19,031 bases of DNA from an uncultured Erysipelotrichaceae bacterium (GCA_910586285.1 CAJUGR010000020.1:1-19031), one strand, 5' to 3'; positions 8,291-16,216 are shown, numbered from the stretch's first letter. A program made the numbers and translations. The notes: a model not told the origin generated them from the letters alone.

Positions 8291-8921
8291 TCGGGATCGC
8301 TCCCGCCACCAAGATTTTTATCACTGGATTCATAGTGATACATTATTATGCGGAGATTGTCAGCTTCAGCTTAACCCGGTAGAAACGGTGCGAATGTTGG
8401 ATGATATGAAGGTGCATATCCTGTATGAATACAATGGTTTTTTGGAAAATTTACTTTTTCAATATAAGGAGGGACAGGATGTAGCACTGCGGCAAATGTT
8501 TTTTTGGGATTACCGGCACCAAATCAGAAAGCAATTCAAGGGAAGGACGATACTGTTAATGCCATCAAGTGAAGCGAAAAACCGTGAACGAGGATTTCAT
8601 GCGCTGAAGGAGATGAGCGCGGTGATTCCCTTACCCACGCTTCAACCGTTTTGTAAGCGAAGCGATCATAAGCAATCTTTATTATCGTATGAACAGCGGC
8701 AGCACATTTCTAAGTTTATGGATTGGCAGTTGGATGCGGAATTCTCAAAGCGTAAAGTATTATTGGTTGACGATGTGGTAACTACGGGTGCCACCTTGCG
8801 CGCTGCTTATAAGCTGTTGCCGCAATCAATAAAAAAAGCAGAGGCACTGGTCTGTTGTGCCCATCCGCTCTTTCTGAAGCAACAGCCGCGAACTCACGCT
8901 GCTTTTCTTAATCGGCGATAA
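8268..8921 (+). CDS. comFC: ComFC-like phosphoribosyltransferase-fold protein
   Basis: A 217-residue ComF-family protein linked to DNA uptake, working with ComFA. It has a four-Cys zinc site (C4, C7, C28, C31), the family motif around NRERGF (105-110), a KQSLLSYEQR stretch (135-144), and the PRPP-binding loop LLVDDVVTTGAT (165-176) of the phosphoribosyltransferase fold. No purine substrate is implied; the family's chemistry is not settled. The start overlaps the 3' end of comFA by 23 bases in another frame, so translation is probably coupled. Its last 14 bases overlap the end of the convergent polymerase gene, leaving no room for a terminator between the two. Confidence 0.92.
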   Translation: MKRCLICNRDRSRHQDFYHWIHSDTLLCGDCQLQLNPVETVRMLDDMKVHILYEYNGFLENLLFQYKEGQDVALRQMFFWDYRHQIRKQFKGRTILLMPSSEAKNRERGFHALKEMSAVIPLPTLQPFCKRSDHKQSLLSYEQRQHISKFMDWQLDAEFSKRKVLLVDDVVTTGATLRAAYKLLPQSIKKAEALVCCAHPLFLKQQPRTHAAFLNRR

Positions 8922-10464
8922 TCGGGTTGTCTTGATTCTTCATCGGCGTTTGGCGCAACAGGGATTCACCGATCGCAAAGAGCAGAAATAATAACGGTGT
9001 GGTAATCGGCTGATTCAGTGAAGTTATCGCCTGTGTGCCATAAGTGATCATAGCCGCGGCAATGGCAGGGGCAAGAGGCTGATCTTTGCGTGCGGTAAGG
9101 CGAATGAGCAAGGAACCGCCTAAGATCAAATATAGGGTCAAGCCGCATAGACCGCTGGTAACGAGATATTGAAGATATTCATTGTGCGCGTTGTCAAACG
9201 GAAGATAGGCATTGCCCAATGCCTGTGTTAAAATCATACGGGTACAATCCAAGCCTTGACCAAACAGTTTCTGTATGAATGTGAAGTCATGGATGTATAA
9301 ATTGCTTAATTGGCGCCACAAGCGACCTCGCTGACTGCCCCATGCATCATCAAAACGTAAATAAGAGCATAATGATGACGGTGTCCATTCGGGATGGCAG
9401 GATGTGAAGAAGAACATCAAGCCGATAACCGTGATGACACAAAGAATGACAAAAATCATAACATACCGACGAATTTTTGCATAAGGTAATGCTTCAAGGC
9501 TTACAGCTTTGTGTTCACAATAGAATACACCAAGCAAAGACAAACAAAGAGCCGCCCAAATCCATGGCGAAGCTAACAAAAATTGTGAGATGCCTTCCAT
9601 GGGAAACGGCGAGAAAAGCCAACCGCAGATTTGACCCGTTGCCACCGCTGCGAAAAATAAGCTGAGCAGAATTAAAAAATCACGAAGCCCTTTTTGATTA
9701 TTGACGTTTCGTTCAAAGAAATAAAGCAAAAATGTGACAAGTCCTAAATAGGCGCCGTCAATATGAGCGAGCAGAAGACCGAAAAAACCCAAAAAGATGA
9801 ATGCGGCATAACCATAACGCTGTTTTGACTTTTGGGAGAATCCAAATAACATCGCCGCAATGGGTGTACTCAAACACAGTAATTGCGCAAAGAATGTGAC
9901 ATTACCGACGGTCGATAAGAAACGTGATTGATCATCTAAAGAAAGGCGATCAAAAAAATGCAGCGGATCGAAACCAAACGCGTTGACAATACCCAAAAGA
10001 TTCACTATCGCTGCCGCAATTAAGAAGCTGTGTATCAGCAATTTACGGTGGATGATGTTACGGGAGACGAGAAAATATACCGCGGTTATTAATAAAGTAA
10101 AACCATAACCCATATGCCGTCCGCTTATCCCACCGAATGACTCAGCGGGAAAGGGAGAAATCCACTGCGTAATCGTATGCGATGCCAAAAGTAATAACAT
10201 GCACCAATCCGTAATGGAGAGGGTATGAATGAGGTGGCGAAGATGAATGAACTCATGATAAAGCAGAAAACGAATACACAGACAACACAAACTCAATGCA
10301 ATGAAGACAAGAGACAGCAAGACAAAATAATGGAACTTGGCGTCGGTGATATGAAAAAAGCCGTCTTCACTGTAAAACAGAAACAGTGTTACCATTCCCA
10401 AGCCGTAAATAAATGTTACGTTAACGATGATGCGATCCCAAAGATTATGTTCTTTACATAGCAT
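8908..10464 (-). CDS. O-antigen ligase / Wzy-type polymerase family membrane protein
   Basis: A polytopic membrane protein of 518 residues with about ten to twelve hydrophobic helices. A large loop toward the C-terminus carries NAHNEYLQYLVTSG, the signature of the O-antigen ligase (Wzy_C) family, whose members join lipid-linked glycans to acceptors or polymerise them at the outer membrane face. In a Gram-positive it more likely polymerises or attaches a surface polysaccharide than LPS. The ATG at 10464 is preferred because GAGGG (10477-10473) lies 8 bases upstream on the minus strand; an ATG at 10479 has no good site and would use the ribosome site as coding sequence. It is the only minus-strand gene here. 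The sugar transferase at 1270-2652 could serve the same pathway, but they are not clustered. Confidence 0.85.
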   Translation of the reverse strand: MLCKEHNLWDRIIVNVTFIYGLGMVTLFLFYSEDGFFHITDAKFHYFVLLSLVFIALSLCCLCIRFLLYHEFIHLRHLIHTLSITDWCMLLLLASHTITQWISPFPAESFGGISGRHMGYGFTLLITAVYFLVSRNIIHRKLLIHSFLIAAAIVNLLGIVNAFGFDPLHFFDRLSLDDQSRFLSTVGNVTFFAQLLCLSTPIAAMLFGFSQKSKQRYGYAAFIFLGFFGLLLAHIDGAYLGLVTFLLYFFERNVNNQKGLRDFLILLSLFFAAVATGQICGWLFSPFPMEGISQFLLASPWIWAALCLSLLGVFYCEHKAVSLEALPYAKIRRYVMIFVILCVITVIGLMFFFTSCHPEWTPSSLCSYLRFDDAWGSQRGRLWRQLSNLYIHDFTFIQKLFGQGLDCTRMILTQALGNAYLPFDNAHNEYLQYLVTSGLCGLTLYLILGGSLLIRLTARKDQPLAPAIAAAMITYGTQAITSLNQPITTPLLFLLFAIGESLLRQTPMKNQDNPIIAD

Positions 10465-10584
10465 AAAGCAGTCCCTCATTTCGTCATTTTTCGCGCGGTA
10501 AAGGAATTCTGTTGTGTTGAAAAACGCCTTTTACCAACGTTTATTTTTAACCTGTCGCAAAAAGGAAATTTTTATGAAAATACG

Positions 10585-10605
10585 TTGCATTTCCCTTGCA
10601 TTTCC
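10585..10605 (+). repeat. Tandem 11-bp repeat over the csp -35 region
   Basis: TTGCATTTCC occurs at 10585-10594 and again at 10596-10605, one helical turn apart. The second copy contains the -35 hexamer of the cold-shock gene. This could be an operator or a relic of promoter duplication. Confidence 0.6.
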
Positions 10606-10624
10606 GTTTAAAAGCATATATAAT
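10596..10624 (+). promoter_or_regulatory. Promoter of the cold-shock gene
   Basis: TTGCAT (10596-10601), a 17-bp spacer and a perfect TATAAT (10619-10624). Transcription should start near 10631, giving a leader of about 37 bases, short compared with the long thermosensing leader of E. coli cspA. Confidence 0.8.
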
Positions 10625-10667
10625 GAAGCCATGCATTAAAGATTAGCTAGAAAGGTATAGGTATATA

Positions 10668-10865
10668 ATGAAAGGTAAAGTAAAAATGTTTAACCAAGAG
10701 AAAGGATACGGATTCATCACAAAAGAAGATGGCAAAGATGTATTCTTTCACTATTCACAGCTGATGATGGAAGGATTTAAAACCATCGATAATGATGTGG
10801 AAGTAGAGTTTGATGAAGTGGAAACCGATCGTGGTCCGCAGGCTCATAACATCGTAAAACTGTAA
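10668..10865 (+). CDS. Cold-shock domain protein (Csp)
   Basis: A 65-residue, single-domain nucleic acid chaperone that binds single-stranded RNA and DNA and melts mRNA structure. The whole protein is one cold-shock OB fold. RNP1 is GYGFIT (about 14-19) and RNP2 is DVFFHYS (about 25-31), with the surface aromatics present. The C-terminal RGPQAHNIVKL is typical of bacterial Csp proteins. The gene has its own promoter, a purine-rich site AGAAAGG slightly far upstream (12 bases) and a strong terminator, so it is monocistronic. Which Csp paralogue it is (CspA, B, C or D) cannot be told from the sequence. Confidence 0.96.
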   Translation: MKGKVKMFNQEKGYGFITKEDGKDVFFHYSQLMMEGFKTIDNDVEVEFDEVETDRGPQAHNIVKL

Positions 10866-10878
10866 AATTTGATAAGAT

Positions 10879-10901
10879 AGACTGCTCGGCAGTCTTTTTT
10901 T
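10879..10901 (+). terminator. Terminator of the cold-shock gene
   Basis: AGACTGC (10879-10885) pairs perfectly with GCAGTCT (10889-10895) around a TCG loop, followed by seven T. Confidence 0.93.
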
Positions 10902-11338
10902 GACTTTGCGGACGGGCGATCGTAAGGGCATTATATCACAGATGTTGTTTTATCGAAAGCAATGTTATGAGTATGTTTGTAAGATGTTATGAGTATGGCA
11001 GAGAATATACAATAAATTATAGTGCCTTACAGCACTAAAAACTGTCTGCTGCTTTATGCGTCACCTTGATAATCAATATGTTATGGTTCCCTATTTCACA
11101 AAGATGCTTGCTTGGAATATAACATAAAAATTATTTCAGATTTATTTACGATAAAGTATTGTTCTTCTTTTGAAAAGAATGATTTTATAGTTCCCTATTC
11201 CTATATCCATCAATAAATGATTGACATTACCACTTTTTACGTGATCAAAACAGTTTCACCTCGTCATTGACACGAATATGTGTTAAAATAAAGAAGTATT
11301 GTGAATAATGAAAATAATGATGATCGGAGGATTTATCA
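10902..11338. other. Repeat-bearing intergenic region upstream of secA
   Basis: No convincing coding sequence in 437 bases. It holds a 14-base direct repeat, ATGTTATGAGTATG, at 10962-10975 and 10984-10997 (22 bp apart); an inverted repeat TAGTGC/GCACTA at 11020-11037; a 15-base repeat with one mismatch, TTATgGTTCCCTATT and TTATaGTTCCCTATT, at 11091-11105 and 11185-11199; and an odd palindrome TTCTTTTgAAAAGAA at 11165-11179. TTGACA occurs at 11221 and 11267, the latter with TAAAAT at 11284-11289 but only 11 bp away, so the secA promoter cannot be fixed with confidence. The secA ribosome site GGAGG is at 11326-11330. Confidence 0.5.
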
Positions 11339-13696
11339 ATGGCAAATTTCTTAGAACGCCTATTTAGCGGCGAGAAAAAAATATTGGCTCGGTTGGAACA
11401 GATAGCCGATAAGGTGGATGCGTTAAGCGAACAGATGCGTGCGCTCAGCGATGAGGAACTGAAAGCCAAAACCGAAGAGTTTAAGGCTCGTTATGAAAAT
11501 GGTGAGACCTTGGACGATCTTCAGGTAGAAGCCTTTGCGGTGGCTCGTGAAGCAAGCCAGCGTGTCATCCACGAATATCCGTACAAAGTACAGATCATGG
11601 GGGCGGCAGCGATGCATCAAGGTGATATTGCCGAGATGAAAACCGGTGAAGGTAAAACGCTGACAGCCGTGATGTGTGTATATCTGAATGCATTGGCGCA
11701 AAAGGGTATCCATGTGATAACCGTCAACGAATACTTGGCCGGACGAGATGCCGAGTGGATGGGTGAGATTTATCGCTTCCTCGGTTTGAGTGTCGGCGTC
11801 AATATGCGAGCGATGGATTCACGTCAAAAACGGGCGGCATATGCTTGTGATATCACATATACGACCAACTCTGAATTGGGCTTTGATTATTTACGTGACA
11901 ATATGGTTACCGATGTGAAAGATCGCGTTCAGCGCGGTTTATATATGGCGATTGTCGATGAGGTCGATTCCATCTTAGTCGATGAATCGCGAACTCCGTT
12001 AATTATTTCCGGCGGACGCAAACAAACCGCCAATCTGTATTTACAAGCTGATATGTTTGTGAAACGCCTGCATAAAGATGAATATGAAATTGATGAAAAA
12101 ACACGACAGATTCAGTTAACTGAAAAGGGTGTCAGCGTTGCGGAGCGCAAATTCAAAATCAAGAATCTTTATGATATTGAACATACCCAACTGGTTCATC
12201 ATATCCAACAGGCTTTGAAAGCTAACTATATTATGATGAAAGATGTGGAGTATGTCGTTCAGGAAGATGAAATTGTCATTGTTGATCAGTTTACCGGACG
12301 CACAATGCCGGGGCGTGCTTACTCCGATGGTTTACATCAGGCGATTGAAGCCAAGGAAGGCGTTAAGATCAAAGAAGAAACCAGTACGCTGGCAACGATT
12401 ACCTATCAGAACTTTTTTAGGCTTTATGAGAAGTTGGCCGGTATGACCGGTACGGCAAAGACGGAAGAAGAAGAATTCTTAGAAATCTACAATATGCGAG
12501 TTATTGTGATTCCGACAAATAAGCCCGTTCAGCGTGTGGACTATCCGGATGCAATATGGGGCACCAAAGCGTTAAAGTTCAACGCATTATGCGATGAAGT
12601 TGAATCGTTGTATGATCGAGGACAACCGGTGCTGGTTGGCACCATTGCGGTAGAAACAAGTGAATTAATTTCACAGTTGTTAAAAGAACGGAAAATTCCG
12701 CATGAAGTGTTAAATGCCAAAAATCATGCGCGTGAAGCGGAAATCGTAGCGAAAGCGGGACAGGTGAAATCCGTAACGATCGCAACCAATATGGCCGGTC
12801 GTGGTACCGATATTAAATTAAGTGACGAAGCACGGGCGTTAGGTGGCTTGGCGGTCATTGGCAGTGAACGTCATGAATCCCGGCGTATTGATAACCAGCT
12901 GCGCGGACGAAGTGGTCGTCAGGGAGATCCGGGATATTCCCGTTTCTATGTATCCTTGCAGGATAATCTGATGATACGATTCGGCGGAGAGCGGTTGGAA
13001 GGATTATTTGCGACCATCGGTGATCAACAGGTGGAATCGAAAATGGTGACCAAATCCATTTCTCAAGCACAGAAGCGAGTGGAAGGCTATAACTTTGATG
13101 TGCGTAAACAACTGTTGGACTACGATGATGTGCTGCGTAAACAGCGTGAAATCATGTATGAACAACGTAATTATGTATTGGAGAATGATGATGTTCACAG
13201 TATCGTTCGTGATATGTGTGATCGTGTGGTCGGAAGTATTGTCAGTGCGAATGTTGATCAGGCACACCATGAGGAAAGTGTTAACGGCGAAAGCGTCATT
13301 CAAGGTTTGAATTTGTTGGGACTGGAAGAGGGCGTTATTAAAGCTGAAGATTTGGCCGGTATGGATGGTGATCGGGCAACTCGCTATTGCGCGGATAAAA
13401 TCTTTGAAATTTATGAAGAAAAGATTGCGCCGGTCAAAGAACAATTCCTGCCGTTTGAAAAAACCATTGTATTGCGAAACATGGATCGTAACTGGATTGA
13501 GCATATCGACATGATGGATAAACTGCGTAACGGTATCCATTTGCGCTCTTATGCACAAAACAACCCACTTCAGGCATATGTATCCGAAGGCTATGAAATG
13601 TTTGAAGAGATGATGCAGCGAATTGCCCGTGAAGTTGTATTCTTTGCGTTAAAGATTGAAATTAAGCGGCAAGAACCGGAAGAAACAGGTGAATAA
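11339..13696 (+). CDS. secA: SecA preprotein translocase ATPase
   Basis: The motor that drives unfolded preproteins through SecYEG at the cytoplasmic membrane. The 785 residues show Walker A MKTGEGKT (100-107), Walker B VDEVD (206-210) followed by the ESRTPLIISG stretch, the preprotein cross-linking domain, the second nucleotide-binding fold with NMAGRGTDIKL and a QLRGRSGRQGDPG motif, and the helical scaffold and wing domains. It ends IKRQEPEETGE and lacks the Cys-rich C-terminal zinc tail that binds SecB in other SecAs, so it is shorter than B. subtilis SecA (about 840). GGAGG 8 bases before the ATG fixes the start. The stop is one base before the prfB ATG, the conserved secA-prfB arrangement. 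Confidence 0.98.
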   Translation: MANFLERLFSGEKKILARLEQIADKVDALSEQMRALSDEELKAKTEEFKARYENGETLDDLQVEAFAVAREASQRVIHEYPYKVQIMGAAAMHQGDIAEMKTGEGKTLTAVMCVYLNALAQKGIHVITVNEYLAGRDAEWMGEIYRFLGLSVGVNMRAMDSRQKRAAYACDITYTTNSELGFDYLRDNMVTDVKDRVQRGLYMAIVDEVDSILVDESRTPLIISGGRKQTANLYLQADMFVKRLHKDEYEIDEKTRQIQLTEKGVSVAERKFKIKNLYDIEHTQLVHHIQQALKANYIMMKDVEYVVQEDEIVIVDQFTGRTMPGRAYSDGLHQAIEAKEGVKIKEETSTLATITYQNFFRLYEKLAGMTGTAKTEEEEFLEIYNMRVIVIPTNKPVQRVDYPDAIWGTKALKFNALCDEVESLYDRGQPVLVGTIAVETSELISQLLKERKIPHEVLNAKNHAREAEIVAKAGQVKSVTIATNMAGRGTDIKLSDEARALGGLAVIGSERHESRRIDNQLRGRSGRQGDPGYSRFYVSLQDNLMIRFGGERLEGLFATIGDQQVESKMVTKSISQAQKRVEGYNFDVRKQLLDYDDVLRKQREIMYEQRNYVLENDDVHSIVRDMCDRVVGSIVSANVDQAHHEESVNGESVIQGLNLLGLEEGVIKAEDLAGMDGDRATRYCADKIFEIYEEKIAPVKEQFLPFEKTIVLRNMDRNWIEHIDMMDKLRNGIHLRSYAQNNPLQAYVSEGYEMFEEMMQRIAREVVFFALKIEIKRQEPEETGE

Positions 13697-13697
13697 T

Positions 13698-14799
13698 ATG
13701 GAACTATATGAAATAAAACAAAGATTGGATACTCACTCAGCGAAGCTTACTTCGTTGGGTGAGTCACTTTGACTACGATGAGAAAAGCTATAAGATTGAA
13801 GAACTGACACAGAAAACGATGGAGGGTGATTTTTGGAGTGATGCGGATCAGGCACAGCGAACCATTCGACAACTGAATTCACTGAAAGAAGTGGTTGATG
13901 CTTATGATTCCTTACAGAAATCCATCGCCTCGTTACAAGAAAGTGCCCAAATGCTGAAAGAGGAAATGGATGAAGAACTGTTTCCGTTGTTTGAAGAAGA
14001 GTTTCAGGAAATGTGCGCCGCATTTGCGGACTTTGAAATTAAAGTACTGCTATCGCATGAATATGACCACTCCAATGCAATTTTGGAAATTCATCCGGGT
14101 GCCGGAGGAACCGAATCATGTGATTGGGCGGAAATGTTGTATCGCATGTACACCCGTTGGGCTAATAAAAAAGGCTTCAAGGTCACAGTTTTAGATTATC
14201 AAAGTGGTGAAGAAGCAGGAATCAAATCGGTTACCTTCTTGGTGGAAGGCGATAAAGCATACGGTTATCTGAAAGCAGAAAAAGGGGTTCATCGCTTGGT
14301 TAGAATTTCTCCTTTTGATGCCGGGGCACGCCGTCATACAAGCTTTGCGTCACTGGATGTCATGCCGCAATTTCAGGATGAAATCGAAATTGATATCAAG
14401 CCGGAAGATTTGATTGTGGAGACCAAACGTGCCAGCGGTGCCGGCGGTCAGCACATCAATAAAACCGATTCGGCAGTCCGTATGGTACACAAACCGACCG
14501 GGCTGGTAGCGACCTGTCAAAACGGACGATCCCAACACGAAAACCGTGAAGAAGCTTTGCGTATCTTGAAGTCACGGTTATATCAAAGAATGATTGAAGA
14601 ACAGGAAGCCAAAATGGCAGAAATCAAAGGGGAACAGAAACTGATCGAATGGGGGTCTCAGATTCGTTCCTATGTATTCCATCCATATTCCTTGGTAAAG
14701 GATGTACGAACCAACCATGAAACGAGTCAAATTCAAAATGTCATGGATGGTGATCTGGATGATTTTATCTTTGCTTATTTAAAAATGCAGATGTCGTAA
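13698..14799 (+). CDS. prfB: Peptide chain release factor 2, +1 programmed frameshift
   Basis: RF2 recognises UGA and UAA stop codons and triggers peptide release. It is read as 13698-13769 (24 codons, beginning MELYEIKQRLD) and, after skipping T13770, 13771-14799 (starting DYDEK), for 366 residues in all. The slip site is the canonical CTT TGA C (13767-13773): shortage of RF2 leaves the UGA unread and promotes +1 slippage, an autoregulatory loop. The SPF tripeptide for stop recognition is at 204-206 and the catalytic GGQ at 249-251. AGGTGA at 13687-13692, inside secA, is the ribosome site, so prfB is probably coupled to secA. The usual AGGGGG stimulator is replaced by GGGTGAG, which sits in a strong stem-loop. 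A call starting at the GTG 13759 would miss the N-terminus. Confidence 0.95.
13731..13764 (+). other. Stem-loop directly upstream of the prfB frameshift site
   Basis: ACTCACTCAGCGAAG (13731-13745) pairs with CTTCGTTGGGTGAGT (13750-13764): 15 bp without a bulge, two of them G-U, closed by a CTTA tetraloop. It ends two bases before the slippery CTT codon (13767), and its 3' arm contains the Shine-Dalgarno-like GGGTGAG. It has no T-run, so it is not a terminator. A role in setting frameshift efficiency is inferred. Confidence 0.7.
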
Positions 14800-14800
14800 G

Positions 14801-14827
14801 CGTTATGAGAAATCATAGCGTTTTTTT
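14801..14827 (+). terminator. Terminator of the secA-prfB operon
   Basis: CGTTATGA (14801-14808) pairs with TCATAGCG (14813-14820) with one G-U pair around GAAA, followed by seven T, one base after the prfB stop codon. Confidence 0.88.
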
Positions 14828-14872
14828 GCTTGTTGAAAGGATTCATGGCTCAAAGATAATGAAGGATTTCAT

Positions 14873-15062
14873 ATGAACCGATCTGAGTTGAATGCAGAAC
14901 TTACGAAAGGTCTTGAATCATTGAAAGACGGGAAATGTATATGATAAACGAGGATGATGCGATTCCGGTCAAGAAGTTGGGAATGTAAATGCTAATGTAC
15001 AAATAGTCATGATCGTAGAGATCTTTTATGGTGGTGCGATGAAGAGAATTTCTTTTCATTGA
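14873..15062 (+). pseudogene. Possible remnant of a RelB/RelE-type toxin-antitoxin pair
   Basis: An ATG at 14873, with GAAGGA upstream, opens 23 codons (to 14944) beginning MNRSELNAELTKGLESLKDG, which resembles the part of small RelB/Phd-like antitoxins with pattern ELxxELxKGxxxxxxGR. An overlapping 15-codon frame (14941-14988) encodes a tail ending IPVKKLGM. In a third frame, 14958-15062 ends QIVMIVEIFYGG followed by ten residues, like the C-terminal strand and YGG motif of RelE/ParE toxins. The pieces lie in the right order but in different frames with internal loss, so I read this as a decayed locus. The similarity is from memory of the families and is weak. Confidence 0.35.
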
Positions 15063-15082
15063 TGGGGATGACATGCTATAAT
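15054..15082 (+). promoter_or_regulatory. Candidate promoter of the HAD hydrolase gene
   Basis: An extended -10, TGCTATAAT (TATAAT at 15077-15082), lies 22 bases before the start codon. The hexamer at 17 bp (15054-15059, TTTCAT) is a poor -35, which an extended -10 can tolerate. It overlaps the end of the putative toxin remnant. Confidence 0.55.
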
Positions 15083-15104
15083 GAATAAAAAATGAGGTGT
15101 GCGC

Positions 15105-15833
15105 ATGAATTTTATTTTTGATGTAGATGATACTTTATACGACTTAACTCAGCCGTTTCGTAAAACGGTGGAGAGGCTGTGGGGGAATCAATTCGCTGTT
15201 GATGTAGAGCAATTATTTACGCTTACTCGCAAACACGGTGACGCTTTGTTTCCTAAAATAATGAGCGGTGAAATCACATTGGATGATGCGGGAGCATTGC
15301 GCGTATGTTTGGCTATGGAAGAATTGGGCTATTCCATTGATCCTAAAGAAGCACAACGCTTTCAACAGTGCTATCGTCAAAATGAATACGTGATTTCTTT
15401 ATCAACAAAAATGCGTAATCTTTTGGATGATTTGAAAAAGCTAAATCAAACGCTAGGCGTTCTTACCAACGGCTTAACGCCGCACCAAAAAAAGAAGATT
15501 GATAGTCTGGGTTTGGAACAATGGGTAAAAAAAGAGTATATTTTCATATCGGAAGCAATTCACGCTTCAAAACCGGAACGCAAGGCGTTTGATCATGTGG
15601 AAACAATCATGGGATTGAACAAATCTGAAACGTTTTATATCGGTGATTCACCGGAACATGATGTAAAAGGAGCGATTGGTGCCGGATGGCATATGGTTTT
15701 TTTTAATCGCCGCCATCGTGATATCAGCACATTAAAAGAAAAACCGGATTTTATGGTTACAACCGAAGCAGAATTAGCTCAATTAATCAGGAGGATTGTC
15801 AAAGAAAATTCCCAGAGTAAAAAGCTTAGCTAA
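15105..15833 (+). CDS. HAD-superfamily hydrolase, YjjG/pyrimidine nucleotidase-like
   Basis: A 242-residue soluble phosphatase of the haloacid dehalogenase superfamily, subfamily IA. Motif I is DVDDT with nucleophile Asp6 and acid/base Asp8, motif II is LTNG (Thr121), motif III is Lys156 in SKPERKAF, and motif IV is GDSPEHD (Asp181 and Asp186) for Mg2+ binding. The helical cap lies at about residues 15-100. The arrangement resembles nucleoside 5'-monophosphatases of the YjjG type, which clean up nucleotides, but HAD substrates cannot be read from motifs. GAGGTG at 15094-15099 sits 5 bases before ATG 15105; a GTG at 15099 overlaps that site and is rejected. It has its own promoter and no clear operon partner. 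Confidence 0.88.
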   Translation: MNFIFDVDDTLYDLTQPFRKTVERLWGNQFAVDVEQLFTLTRKHGDALFPKIMSGEITLDDAGALRVCLAMEELGYSIDPKEAQRFQQCYRQNEYVISLSTKMRNLLDDLKKLNQTLGVLTNGLTPHQKKKIDSLGLEQWVKKEYIFISEAIHASKPERKAFDHVETIMGLNKSETFYIGDSPEHDVKGAIGAGWHMVFFNRRHRDISTLKEKPDFMVTTEAELAQLIRRIVKENSQSKKLS

Positions 15834-15964
15834 GGACCAATCAAAAAAAGAAATATTAACAATGATCAGTGATATTGTATGGTAAGAGGCTGATACCGGG
15901 GTAGATGGTGCTTATTATCCGGGAGAACACGGGCGGTGCATAAACCAAAGATCTCACTCATATC

Positions 15965-16042
15965 ATGACTTTCATCGACATAGGCTGCTTGGCTCTCGCT
16001 ACTATCCTGTTTCTTCTATATAAACGCAGAACGCAAGAATAA
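15965..16042 (+). CDS. Putative small hydrophobic peptide, type I toxin-like
   Basis: A 25-codon frame begins MTFIDIGCLALATILFLLY and ends with a basic/polar tail KRRTQE. One membrane span plus a charged tail is the layout of holin-like type I toxins of Firmicutes (Fst/TxpA/BsrG-like peptides). It lies alone in a 440-base intergenic space between a HAD gene and gpmI. An imperfect hairpin (CAAG/CTTG with AAAAG/CTTTT, 16034-16057) overlaps its stop codon. No good ribosome site precedes the ATG, and I could not identify an antisense RNA promoter. It may be a chance frame or a decayed copy. Confidence 0.35.
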   Translation: MTFIDIGCLALATILFLLYKRRTQE

Positions 16043-16216
16043 AAGAAGCTTTTCTTGATAAAAGTATTTGATATGTGCAGGCGTATCCAATGCGCTCCTT
16101 TCGGGTTATTTAGATTTCTTTACGGCTTTTTGGACATTAAAGAATGAGTCAACATTCATGTATTTTTGTCATGATTAAAAATCATTTCATAGGCTTTGCA
16201 TTCCCGTGTATTCGAC

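Noticed and set aside
9477..9665. Plus-strand 62-codon frame opposite the polymerase gene
   Set aside because: Antisense to a well-supported membrane protein, without ribosome site or domain.
13004..13558. 184-codon open frame on the minus strand
   Set aside because: It lies wholly inside secA, which is a certain gene, and its Ile/His/Thr-rich translation has no recognisable domain or ribosome site.
13731..13770. prfB stem-loop as a transcription terminator between secA and prfB
   Set aside because: There is no T-run after the stem (only CACTTT), and it lies inside the prfB coding sequence.
13767..13772. In-frame TGA in prfB as a sign of a pseudogene
   Set aside because: CTT TGA C is the conserved RF2 recoding site and the downstream protein is complete with SPF and GGQ.
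13733..14023. Minus-strand open frame across the prfB start
   Set aside because: It is antisense to coding sequence and arises partly from the self-complementary stem-loop; no domain is visible.
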